From positions 67,171,001-67,235,000 of the forward strand of contig JAQMRL010000006.1 of the NCBI GenBank assembly GCA_035578175.1: a DNA stretch of 64,000 nucleotides, read 5' to 3'. Below are positions 33,345 through 43,600 of this stretch, in pieces. The notes beneath the pieces were generated by a model. That model was not told the DNA's origin. It ran no database searches and was given only the letters and a program-made list of their open reading frames with translations. A program made the position numbers and the translations under genes. Origin of the DNA: Catonia carolina (Eukaryota; Arthropoda; Insecta; Hemiptera; Achilidae). The first letter of the stretch is position 1, and the number at the start of each line of letters is the position of its first letter.

Positions 33345-33480
33345 CTTTGTGGGTTTTGTCCCACCTGTGTATTGTGTCTTTATTCTAATCCTGCCCTCGT
33401 CTGGAACTGGTGGAAATTGGGAACAGTGGAGTTCCCGCTTGAACAGACGAGGCCCGGATTAGAATTAGTGTAACGCGATA
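33345..33480. repeat. Hairpin-repeat family R, copy 3 (best hairpin)
   Basis: ATTCTAATCCTGCCCTCGTC near 33381 pairs with GACGAGGCCCGGATTAGAAT ending near 33469, across about 50 bp. Outside it lie TGTATTGTGTCTTT and TAGTGTAACGCGATA, both also seen in other copies. Confidence 0.65.
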
Positions 33481-33589
33481 GCCAAAAATAAATGAATATT
33501 GTGTGTGCTGGGTGTATGTAAATTCCAGGTCTGGTTTCCGTTCTTCTTCTCTAAGAAGAGTCGAATCTTCAAGTGAATCTTCAAGCGAA

Positions 33590-34448
33590 TATCTTCAAGT
33601 GTCGAAAGTAATCACATGCAGAGATCTGGTGATCTCGCTGGCAATGAAATGTCTCAGTTCTTAGAAATGACGCGATTGGGAAACAAGCGTTGCAAAACAT
33701 TAATTGAAGCCCTGGATGTGTGGCAGGTAGCACCGTCTTGTTGAAAAAACATGTTTTGGTAAGCCGGATTAAGAACTAATTCCGTTTGAAGATGAAGATA
33801 GTTCTTCAACATGTTAACATAGCGCTGTGTATTCACTGTAATTGCACGTTCATTGTCATCCTAAAAAAAATGGTCTTACGATAGCCTGTGTTGATATTAC
33901 ACACCAAACTGTCACTTAAATACTGTGAAGCGGCTTTTCGTGAATTTTTTGTGGATTTTCGCGTGACCAATAACTAAAAAATTCTGCTTACTTACGAAGC
34001 CCGAAAGATGGAAGTGAGCTTCATCACTCATCCAAAGATTGTTGAAAAGATCTGTGTTGTCATTCATCATGTCCAATAATTGATTACAAAAAGCAAGTCG
34101 AGATCCGTGATCAACATTATTCAAAGGGTGCACTGACTGAATTTTAAATGGATGGAACTGTAGATCTTTGTGTAAAATCCTCCTTACGTTGCGATTAGAA
34201 ATGCCGAGTGATATTGCATGCCGTCGACTTCTTAAAACAGCCGCCTGCACCTTGTCAACGTTTTCTGGTGTACGGACACTTTTTACGCTTCCAGTTCGTG
34301 TCTTCAGTGTTGAGCCTGTTTCTTCAAAGTTTTTAACCCATATTTTTATTGCATGGGCTGAAGGTATCTGATCATTACGCGGAATATTGAAATAATTATG
34401 AAATGCGTGCTGCGTGAACTTATCATTATTTTTATAATACTCGTGCAC
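33590..34448 (-). pseudogene. Rosa-type (DD41D) transposase relic
   Basis: The minus strand from 34448 gives 178 codons: an HTH part (IPRNDQIPSAHAIKIWVKNF, ETGSTLKTRTG), then WMSDEAHFHLSGFVSKQNF with the first catalytic Asp. After frameshifts it gives NTQRYVNMLKNYLHLQTEL, MFFQQDGATCHTSRASINVL (second Asp), LPARSPDL, and in another frame SACDYFRHLK (third-Asp block). At least three frame breaks make it inactive. No terminal inverted repeats were identified. Confidence 0.7.
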
Positions 34449-34479
34449 CGCTTAATAAATGCCTCTGTAAAATAGGTTC

Positions 34480-34873
34480 GTTGTTGTTTAGGTCATCAGC
34501 CGAAAGGCTGGTTTGAACCTCTAGAAGTTTTACTAAGTAAAACGAGGAGTGAGGTGGCTTACAATTGCCTTCCTCACTGAGTGAAAATTACGCTTATCAG
34601 CATGCCAGGCCCTCTGAAAAGCACATATTTTCCACTCTGCAAATGACACCTTCACTTCATTCACCACAGGGACTGGTGGCTGTATAATGAAATTCATTAC
34701 TTTCAGAGGAGACAGATCTGATTAGTGTCTTTTGACCTCTTCTGTTGTTAAATGATTCAGTCATTTAATTGGCTGACCATGTGATAACAAACAGAACTTA
34801 TTTATTTTAGCCCTGCTACAAAAAGAATGAGTGTAAATAATTTGACACTCCACCTGTCTGTTATGGGCAGGTC
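34480..34873 (+). mobile_element. Family H element, near-complete copy
   Basis: From GTTGTTGTTTAGGTCATCAG to CTGTTATGGGCAG. The hairpins CAGCC-GAAA-GGCTG and GTTTTACT-A-AGTAAAAC are intact. The target duplication is unclear (perhaps a short AGGT). Confidence 0.8.
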
Positions 34874-35349
34874 TATGTAGTATAAAGTAGTAATAAAAAA
34901 TAATTTTCAGTTCCAGAAACGTGGTTATTGGTACTGTAATTCACTACTAAGCCATCAGGTTTCCTTCTCAAGAAAGAAATCCTCCAGAGAAAATGAATTT
35001 GTAGCTGATTTTACAAAATTACATTATTAAATGCATCTAAATGAATGGTAATTGACAGGCATTGTAAAAATATTATACAATACAAACCAGATTAATTACC
35101 ATCTGCAATTGAAAAGTAAGTTATAATTTTTTACTTTTAGTTAATACAGTAGTTTGTATGAAGAGCTGAAAATGAATACATTATTTGTCTAAAGACATTT
35201 TGTAACATTGTGTTTGGTGTCATAAGCGATAACAAAAGCCATTTTAAAAAATTTATTAAAAGATTTTACTGTGAAATTTGTACAGAGCAAACAAATATTT
35301 AGCTATTTTAAATGTAGTAGATTTGTGGCTGTTCTTGTGGTCACAAATT

Positions 35350-35440
35350 ATTACCACCTCCATGGTCCAGTGGTTAGTGTGCTATGCTGCAATCCAGAGG
35401 TTCCAGGTTCAATATTAATCTATGGTTGAGTCTGAAAAAA
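35350..35440 (+). repeat. tRNA-like SINE head, second family
   Basis: CCATGGTCCAGTGGTTAGTG (A-box-like) and TTCCAGGTTCAAT (B-box-like) in the same arrangement as 30890-30970. The ends are degraded. Confidence 0.45.
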
Positions 35441-36046
35441 TTGTTACATGATCAAACCGACTATTCCTTAACCTGAAGTAGTTGCTAACACTTTAAAAAT
35501 TAGTGTTTAATTCTGAATTAAATAAGTGATGTACCTGTAAAATTCTGAATAGAAAATTATTGTTTAGAGTAAACAGATTTAAAACTTTCCATGGTTTTCA
35601 TGTTGATATTTAACACTGCTGAAAGTTCATTTGAACAGTTCTGCAACTGGGTTCCATACATCAGATTTTAGTTCATGATTGACTGGCTTCAGCAGTTCAA
35701 ATTCAGAACTCAGATTTTGAATGCTTCTTTGCAAAATGTCCTGATAGTTTTTGAATAGAAATTCTTTTCATTAGCTAGTCATCTCTGTTGAGTAATTTCA
35801 GACCTATTCCGTTATTTCACATCATCAAAAGATCATGTGAATGCACCTTTACTGTTCGACACAGCATCCGCCTGTTTATTTTATTTTCGGTTGTTTTAAT
35901 TTTATTTTTGGTTGTCTTTTCCTTTATTCTTTTATACAAGATTTATTTTACAAATTACAAAACAATTAAGATCAAACAATTACAAAACATTCAAATTTAA
36001 AAATACAGAAAATAACACAAATTTAGTAAAAATTATATTTTTGCAT
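35441..36046. other. No gene recognised
   Basis: AT-rich. The ORF at 35788-36000 is a low-complexity hydrophobic reading without supporting features. Confidence 0.35.
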
Positions 36047-36292
36047 TTAATTGATGCGTACTCTTGCACCAACTGTAAATGAAGAGAATGGGTTTACTAA
36101 TTCTGCAGATTGCTTTATTACACACCCAATGTCCCTGGCCAGTGGTGCCATATCTTGTCCATTTAAACAAATGCGCGGATTATGCAGTATTCCTTTCTCT
36201 TGAATGAAATGTATAGCTCTTTCCTTAGTAGATATAATAGGACCCAATTCCAAAAGATTCATTATGTATTGAACAGAACATGTGCGAAGCAA
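36047..36292 (-). pseudogene. Possible zinc-ribbon N-terminal piece of an IS1595/ISXO2-like transposase
   Basis: The minus strand reads STKERAIHFIQEKGILHNPR and CLNGQDMAPL. It resembles the pattern AIxFLQxxGLLxxxRxCxxGHxM that opens ISXO2-type transposases found in many insect genomes. The second Cys pair is not evident and the DDE part is absent. The assignment is tentative. Confidence 0.35.
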
Positions 36293-36834
36293 ATAAGCAA
36301 CTAACGTTTATTACCTAATATACATGCAGAAAATATCTACAAATAATTACAGTGAACAGGAGTCATCTGTAATAACAGTAAAGATGCGTTTACACGAGAC
36401 GACTTAAAAGTTACAGATGTGATGTGAAATAATGGAATAGGTCCGTAATTTCATTTAAAATCAAAAGGTCAATGTAAACTACAGTAATCTACAAAAAAAG
36501 AAGCTGAATATCAATGTATTGGCCTGAACAACTTATTTTTCTTATTATGTAAGAGTAAGAAAGTAGACGAAGAAGTAGACCCAGAGGCCTTTCTGGGTCT
36601 TTGATGTGAATGTAGGTTATAACACCCACAATGTAACTGTATAACTTAACTGTATGAATATAACCTATGAAATAACCTGGAATTTTAAATGATCCAAATA
36701 AAGTAAAATTTAAATATAATTGTTTCCTTAAATATTACCTTGTGAACTGTAATTTTTTAAACATAAAATATTAATTATTTATAAACATTCACGACTTAGT
36801 GTAGCATAAATTCACGCACTAAGTCACATTACAC

Positions 36835-36935
36835 TAATTATTCTAATCCTAGTCTCAACTGTTCCCAATTTCTACCTGAACCAGATGAGGGCAAGAAAAG
36901 AATAAAGACACAATACACGGCGAGGTGGGAGACAT
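36835..36935. repeat. Hairpin-repeat family R, copy 4 (inverted)
   Basis: ATTCTAATCCTAGTCTCAAC, CTGTTCCCAATTTCTACC, CCAGATGAGGGCA and ACACAATACACGG are the reverse-strand landmarks of the family. Confidence 0.6.
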
Positions 36936-37054
36936 TAACCCCACAGTCATGTTTGATAGACCATGACCTTTTTTGGACAATAATAGATCGTGGGGCTCAT
37001 GTAAAAAAAGCTCATTGTAACGCACCTAATTGCGAACCTTCTGGGTGGCGTGGA

Positions 37055-37265
37055 AGACGCAGTAGAAATAGATTTGTTTCAGGAGTTTCTTCAGCAGGTT
37101 AACGTGCCAACAGCAGACGCAGCAGAAATAGATTTGTTTCAGGAGTTTCTTCAGTAGGTTAACGTGTGCCAACGGCTTCCAGTGGACCACTTCACTCATC
37201 TAGTTCCACTGAAATGAACCTCTTTCTCCAGGACGTTAATGTGCCTACAGCGTACAGTGAAGAAG
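37055..37265 (+). repeat. Three degenerate coding-like repeats
   Basis: The plus strand reads EIDLFQEFLQQVNVPTA, then EIDLFQEFLQ-stop-VNV, then EMNLFLQDVNVPTA. The first two are a near-perfect 57-bp tandem duplication. This looks like the relic of a short-repeat protein region inside the family R neighbourhood. Confidence 0.5.
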
Positions 37266-37424
37266 TTCAATTCATTCTATACCAACCAACACACCAGTAA
37301 ATGGAAAGTTAATCTGATAGTTCAAGCTAGCAAAATTGACCTGGAATATCGATTTAAGAGTGAGTTATTTTTATAAATAATTATATACTTAGCACACACA
37401 ATACAATTTATTTATGTTACACTA

Positions 37425-37530
37425 ATTTCTAATCCTGGTCCCATGTGTTTGAACAGGAACTCATCTGTTCCCAATTTCCATCCAAGCCAGACGAGGGCAC
37501 GATTAGAATAGACACAATGCACTGGCGGGG
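37425..37530. repeat. Hairpin-repeat family R, copy 5 (inverted)
   Basis: TAATCCTGGTCCCATGTGTT, CTGTTCCCAATTTCC, CCAGACGAGGGCACGATTAG and GACACAATGCACTGG match the family. A G11 run followed by G5 at 37582-37600 lies just outside. Confidence 0.6.
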
Positions 37531-37704
37531 ACAACACCTGTGCTTGGAGCACTGTAGTAGGGGAATGGTATCGACCACCACGGGGGGGGGGGTCTGGGGG
37601 CCTATAATATAATTATTACTGTCCTTCAAGCTCACAATGATGTGATGCATACTTAAATCAAAATTATATTGGATTGTAATGATTACCTATACTATTTTTC
37701 AAAG

Positions 37705-38290
37705 CTGATGATTATGATGAACTCCAGACGTACGCATTGTCCCCTACTCACTTAATAGCTAGCCAATGACATGCCAGCAATGTTGCCAATACTTGCTCTC
37801 ATAGCTCTGTTACGGTTCAGCCGTCCTTAGTTTGCTCCTACTGTCAACAAACCAAAGCCAGCTACTACAGGGTGCACGCTAGAGTCAATGACTTTATGGA
37901 TGACGTATTCCTATTAAGTTAACTATGTTTTAAATTATAAGTAGTACTTAAATTACTTAAAACATCATAATATGACGTAGGCCTAAAAATTTCATTTATA
38001 AAAATAATTTAAAAAGTATTCTGTATTTAAATACTTTTGGAAATATTTTGTTGTTACTTTTTAATCAGCGTGTACTCATTTTTACATAATGCGCATGCTC
38101 AGTGACGTCATTATTTTTTTACATTAGGAGCAAACTAAGAAAGGCTGGTTTGTATATAATTTTGTCAGCCATTTTTATGGTCTTTCAGTAGACTAATAGT
38201 TATAACCTATAAACATACAATCAGCTGATTATATTATAAAGTATTGCATGTTAACGCGCTCTTTAATCGATGTGGGTTGTTACAGGCGTT
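37705..38290 (-). repeat. Dispersed repeat D, copy split by a MITE
   Basis: The reverse complement matches 59225-59460 (GTTAACATGCAATACTTTATAATATAATCAG and onward, GGCTGAC, AACAGAGCTA, GTCATTGGCTAGCTAT). The copy is interrupted by the MITE at 37813-38152. The partner shows the empty site as ATTTAACAGAGC. Confidence 0.7.
37813..38152 (-). mobile_element. TA-flanked MITE of family M
   Basis: 340 bp with ~35-bp imperfect terminal inverted repeats (CGGTTCAGCCGTCCTTAGTT at one end and the reverse of CTTAGTTTGCTCCTAATGT at the other). TA is duplicated at 37811-37812 and 38153-38154. It is inserted in repeat D, whose intact copy confirms the TA target. Size, TIR and TA point to the Tc1/mariner superfamily. 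There is no coding capacity. Confidence 0.8.
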
Positions 38291-38342
38291 TATAGTTGCA
38301 CTTACAAACAATAACCTTCCATTTAACATTAGCTCATTAAGA

Positions 38343-38421
38343 GCCGGCCGCATTGGCGTAGTTGGTAACGTGCTCGCCTCTCATCAAGCGGCCTTGGGTT
38401 CAAATCCCATTCAGGCACGCC
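38343..38421 (+). repeat. tRNA-derived SINE, 5' part only
   Basis: GCCGGCCGCATTGGCGTAG starts the A box region and GGGTTCAAATCCCATT is the B box. The sequence then leaves the SINE tail. Confidence 0.7.
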
Positions 38422-38699
38422 AACAACCGATACTTTTAAGTTTTGTCAGACGTCATATTTCAAAAGGAAAATTGTGATCATGTTATTAGTTACGTCATTG
38501 TTAAAATTATTATTGGTTAAGATTTGCGGAAATCTGTTAAAATAGTATTATAAAAACAAAAAACTCAAAATAAAAATTAATATAATAAAGGTGCTTCATA
38601 AAATATATACATAAATTTAAATATAACGGCGTAAATAACAACGTGATCCTACAACTTTGCGGGAAAGTGAGGTTACTACGTCGATGATATAAAAGGGCC

Positions 38700-39638
38700 T
38701 ATAAAATAATTTCGCAGTGGCGAGGCCATCTGCTTCACCAAAAGGAGGAAGATGCCCGACCAGCTGGAGATCTCCGGACATCGACTGCGGTGGGCCACTC
38801 ATGTGCGATACTTAGGGGTGACGTTGGATAGGCGCCTCTCGTTCAACAAGTTTGTCACGGATAAAGTACGCAAGGGCAGAGTCCTCTTCCTCACCCTGGC
38901 TCCCCTCCTACGTTCCACTTCCCTGAACAAATCTGTCAAACTCCTTATCTACACGGCCATCATTCGGTAATTTCTGTTGTACGGCTCGCCTGTTTGGTGG
39001 CCTTCACTTTCCCCTTCTAATAAGTTTCGTTTTCAAGCTCTCCAGAATAGGGTCCTTCGAGCCATCTCTGGATACCACTATCTAATCCCCAATTCAATTG
39101 TTCAGGAGCATCTTCTTCTCCCTACAATCGAAGCCACAACACCTCGAGGAAGCTACACGACAAGGGAGTTGTTTCTCAATTCCCCGGCATTAATTCCATC
39201 TATGCTACACCACATCCGCCGGCGGTACTGCGAGACCTGCCGTTCCACGGCTACGTTTAATTTACAGATAACCCCACTGACTTCTTCTTCTATGTAGCTC
39301 GCTCTTCACGAAATTTACTCCCACACAAAAAACAAAACAAAATTAAAAAAAACAAGACCGTACATAATAACACATTAAAAGAGCCGTAAAAAAAGGCCAC
39401 TGACACATATCAAAATTTAAAGAGCCGTTAAAAAAAAGGCCGTACATATACACTATACACACATTTAAAAGAGCCGCCATTACTAAATTTAAAAATTTAC
39501 ACACACTCTTCTTTTCACTTTCACAGAAGTAACCTGCCACTTAAAACTTCTACGAGCGATCGGTTGGAAATCCCCAAGGTATCGCCAACATCAAATCTTC
39601 TACACTCGGACTCGGACTTTCGCAGTGGTTTGCCTGTA
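38700..39638 (+). pseudogene. Jockey-like LINE: RT C-terminus and 3' UTR
   Basis: One frame reads AICFTKRRKMPDQLEISGHR, VRYLGVTLDRRLSFNKFV, LLIYTAIIR, a stop (38968-38970), FLLYGSPVWW and LQNRVLRAISGYHYLIPNS to a stop at 39297. These are the Jockey-clade landmarks YLGVxLDxxLxF, YGSPVW and LQNxxLRxI, with the conserved Pro of IIRP changed so that a stop interrupts the frame. The 3' UTR holds three copies of TTAAAAGAGCCG-like motifs, as in the LINE at 23301-24034. 5' truncated and inactive. Confidence 0.7.
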
Positions 39639-39791
39639 GTCATTAGCGACGACGTTCGGGTGTAACTGAGTACAATGGAGGATGAAATGATTTTTGTAAC
39701 GTATGAAAATATGCCGTGCCTGAGAGGGATTCGAACCCAGGACCGCATGATGAGAGGCGAGCACGTTATCAACTGCGCCAATGCGGCCGGC
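39639..39791 (-). repeat. tRNA-derived SINE, without poly(A) end
   Basis: The A box (minus strand GCGCAGTTGATAACGTG) and B box (GGGTTCGAATCCC) are intact. The tail matches the S1 copy (TCGTCGCTAATGAC) and stops before poly(A). No target duplication was seen. Confidence 0.75.
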
Positions 39792-40573
39792 TGTATTACT
39801 TTGTTATTGATTTTATTACACGTAATGACATTTTAAAAGAGTGATCATCAGGAACTAATCAATGATTTAGCTGCACATAGCAGATGAGAGAATGTTGATA
39901 ATGGAGGTACCAACTAGTTTGTATGTGATTAATAGTCCATACAGAGGAATTTACACTGGCAAAAGACAAGAGAAACGAAGATGTAGCAGAAGATGTGTTG
40001 TCAAGTAGGAGGCGGCGGGTCCTTTAAAGAAAGTTTTTATGAACAACATAGGATCAGTCGCTGGATGAAATGCTAAGCTCCCAAGAGAGAAAGAGAATGA
40101 TGTTGACTACTGGAGATGCTTGAAGATGACATGAGATAATGAAACGAAAAGATAGGTGTCTAATGTGAAGGTGAAATACCTTTTAAGTGTTTTTTAAACA
40201 ACGCTCTTCATATTAGAACCCTAAGAGGTTTATTTGTTAGACTGGTGGATCTAAAATTAATGATTCATTATATAGAATCAAAATTTTCATTAAACTAGGC
40301 TTCGTCAGGTGAATGAAAGAAACAAAAGTGTTAGTAGGGCTACATATTAAACGTCTTACATAATTTTTTGCCAAAAATGGAACATAAAACGGAAGTTTAA
40401 ATATATTATTTTTCAAAATTAGGCAAATCACTTTGAGTTCCAAAAAACTAGGCTACTTACTAATAAAACGATTCATAAACGACTCGCCATCTTAATATCT
40501 GTAGTTTGTGAAGGGAAGTTGTGGTTGTACGTTTTAATTATTTCATTGCATGCTGTTAATGATATAAAGTACA
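39792..40573. other. 5' flank of mRpL49
   Basis: No gene was seen in this stretch. No TATA box stands out in the 90 bases before the mRpL49 ATG. Short ORFs on the minus strand lack support. Confidence 0.4.
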
Positions 40574-40657
40574 ATGTCTATACGTCCCCTTTTTGTTAAT
40601 ATTAGATCGGTGCACAATTTGTTACGTTCTAAGCTTTTATTTGATTCTGTAAAGCAG
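40574..40657 (+). CDS. mRpL49: mRpL49 exon 1 (presequence)
   Basis: 28 codons from ATG to CAG, then donor GTAAGC. It encodes an Arg/Lys-rich presequence without acidic residues until residue 24. Confidence 0.75.
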
Positions 40658-43600
40658 GTAAGCATATTCGGTTGTGATGGTTGTTGTTTTCATAGGTTAA
40701 GTTCATGATATAATAAATATCACAAATAATGCAGTTCTTTAGTGGTCTCCTCTTTGCTGTATTATAGTGTACATTTAACTGTATTAGTGGTTTACTGTAC
40801 ATTTAACTCGACTATCTGTGATTACTTGACCCATTTTAAAAAGTCACGATGTTAGGTTAGCCATAAAAGTTGCTTTTAGTTTAGTTAAGTTTGTGGTTGA
40901 ATGAAAGACGTACGACTAATAACACTTTGTTTATAAAAAACTCCCAAACAGGCATTTTTGACGGGGTTAAACTTAGGAATAAAATCACCTACAAATATAG
41001 GAAAACAATAATCAGTCATACAGGAAATTAAAACTGGTGTGATGACCGGTGGTTTGCTTGTTTTTGAATCCAAAAACATTGGCAATTACCATAAAGATAT
41101 TAGTGGTTTCAAATGAACTAGTTTCAAAATGTTCTAACATTATTAACCCCAAATAGTGTTATAGTTCTTGATAATTGCTGACTTCTCGGCTTAGTGTACA
41201 TTCTATAGTAATTATAGTGCCTGTGTGTCCGTGAAACATTCAGTGCGACTGGCCACCCTTGTGTTCATGAAAAATTGAGTTTGGTTTGCCATGGTTGTAT
41301 TTGGTTACAGGAAATAGCTGTTTGTCTTAACTTTAGTTCTGTGAGAGATTGTGAGATTAGCTACATTGTGTTTGTATTAATAACAGTATTATAAAGTATA
41401 AATGAAATTTATCACCTGACCTTTGGTTGGTTATTTAAGTTTAAAAAACTTACGCGCGTGTCGGTGGTACCACCTTCTTCAGAGCATATTTTAAAAAAAT
41501 TTAAATTTAGAACGGTGTTACCATTCAGTCATTAATCTAAATGACTGAATGGTAACACCATTCAGTCATTCAGTCATTTAGCCATTTCCATTAAGTCATT
41601 TAGATTAAATTAATCTAAATGACTGAATGGTAACACCGTTCTAAATTTAAATTTTTTTTTAAATATGCTCTGAAGAAGGTGGTACCACCGAAACGCGCGT
41701 AAGTTTTTTAAACTTAAATAACCAACCAAAGGTATGGTGATAGATTTCATTTATTCTGTAAGTTATATTAATGGTTGGCAGGATGAATTTCAAAAATTTA
41801 TTTATTATAAATGAGGTATTATAAAGTTGCCCATAACGGACAGGTGGAGTGTCAAATTATTTACACGCACTCTGTTCGTTGCAGGGATAAAATAAATAGT
41901 TCTGTTTCTTATCACATGGTCAGCCAATTAAATGACTTAAGAACAGAAGAGGTAGAGGTGTAAAAGGCACTAATCAGAGTTATCTCCTCTGAAGGTAATG
42001 AATTTCATTTTGCAGCCAGACCCTGTGGTGAATAAAGTGAAGGTGTCATTTGCAGAGTGGAAAATATGTGCTTTTCAGAGGGCCCGGCATGCTGATAAGC
42101 GTACTTTTCCACTCAGTGAGGAAGGCAATTGTAAACCACCTCACTCCTCGTTTTACTTAGTAAAACCTCTACAGGTTCAAACCAGCCTTTTGGCTGATGA
42201 CCTAAACAACAACAATTATAAAGTAGTTAAAGTTAAAAGCAGTGTTAGTAGACAAAAAGGTCACATTGTTTCAGACTACTTAATAGGTAAAAAAGATCAC
42301 TCAAAACACGAAGATAACAGAATGAGGTCACTCTTCCCAAGCAGTTTTTTTTTAATATGTTTACTGTAGACATCTGACTGTTTGTCCCAAATTGCTTGGC
42401 GTGCTTCTATTTCTGAGATGAACGAGTCCATCTTGAGTGCAACTGATTGAACAAGTGAGTCCAACTGGTTGTGGTTTAGTGACGTTCAGTGGTGGCAGCC
42501 ATTATAGTCGATTTCACGTTCAGAATGCATTACGCAAAGTCCATAAGCAATGTTTTTCAGATGGGAATTTGAGCGCTACTACACTACAGTCCAGCCTCTC
42601 TTAGTTTGCTCCTAATGTAAACAAACAATGATGTCACTGAGCATGCGCATTATATCAAAATGTGTACACGCTGATTAAAAAGTAACAAAAAAATACTTTC
42701 AAAAGTATTTAAATACTATATACTTTTAAAAGTATTTTCCTAAATGAAATTGTTAAGCTTACATCATATCATGAGTGATGTTTTTAGTACTTTAAGTACT
42801 TATATTTTAAAAAATAGTTAACTTAATAGGACTACGACATCCGTAAAGTCGCAGACTCTTAGCGTGCACCCTGTAGGAGGTGGCTTTTGTTTGTTGACAG
42901 TAGGAGCAAACTAAGAACGGCTGAACTGTAAATAAAAATATCGACTCCATGCCACATAACCTTCTCATTTACAAACCCCTAATAAATAACGTAACACGAA
43001 ACATACTTAATATTTGTATCGCTTTAAAGACTAGGTAAAACTAGGTAAACATCGCCGGCCACGTTGGCGATGTTGGTAACGTGCTCGCCTCTCATCACGC
43101 GGTCTTGGGTTCGAATCCCACTCGGGCATGGCATTTTTTCATACGCTACAAAAAATTCATTTCATCCTTCACCGTATGCATTAGCAGCAATTTGCAAAAC
43201 AGTCGGACGTTAAACCATAAAAAAAAAAAAAAAATACTAGGTACAGACAAGTATTACAGTAATGGAATGTTTACCATTTTTATTGTCTTTTTAATTTTTT
43301 TAAAGTAAAAATAGTTATTTAAACTGATGTCAATAGTTATTTTGAAGCAAATATACTGTTCTCCAAATATAAGTGACGTATTCATTTCAATTGTCGGTAT
43401 TTCTGTAAGGGACATAATAAATATCTTTTCAGAGGACTATAACGACAAGAATGTCGTAATTATTCTGATATATAACTTTATAGGTTTACATAACGGATAA
43501 ACAAAGTTATTAGCTGGTGAAATAAAGAAAAAAAAGACATTATTTACACACGATATTATTTTTCTGGAACAACGTAATGATAATTCCTTTTGAATGGGTC

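Noticed and set aside
32419..33345. Three overlapping minus-strand ORFs of 189-308 codons, nearly all Phe, Leu, Tyr, Ser and Ile
   Set aside because: They are translations of the A-rich low-complexity tract. All three frames stay open because stop codons need bases that the tract lacks on that strand; there is no domain or splice context.
37582..37600. Run of 11 G followed by 5 G as a G-quadruplex
   Set aside because: Only two G-runs are present, so an intramolecular four-stranded fold is not well supported; noted as an oddity in AT-rich DNA.
38343..38421. tRNA-like sequences with A and B boxes (also at 11415, 30890, 39639, 43054, 44831, 54836, 56085)
   Set aside because: The acceptor and anticodon stems do not pair properly, several copies have poly(A) tails and target duplications, and the same sequence recurs. 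They are SINEs, not tRNA genes.
41998..42369. 123-codon plus-strand ORF, similar to one on the minus strand at 58121-58351
   Set aside because: Both are chance frames through family H elements; the frame crosses the element boundary.
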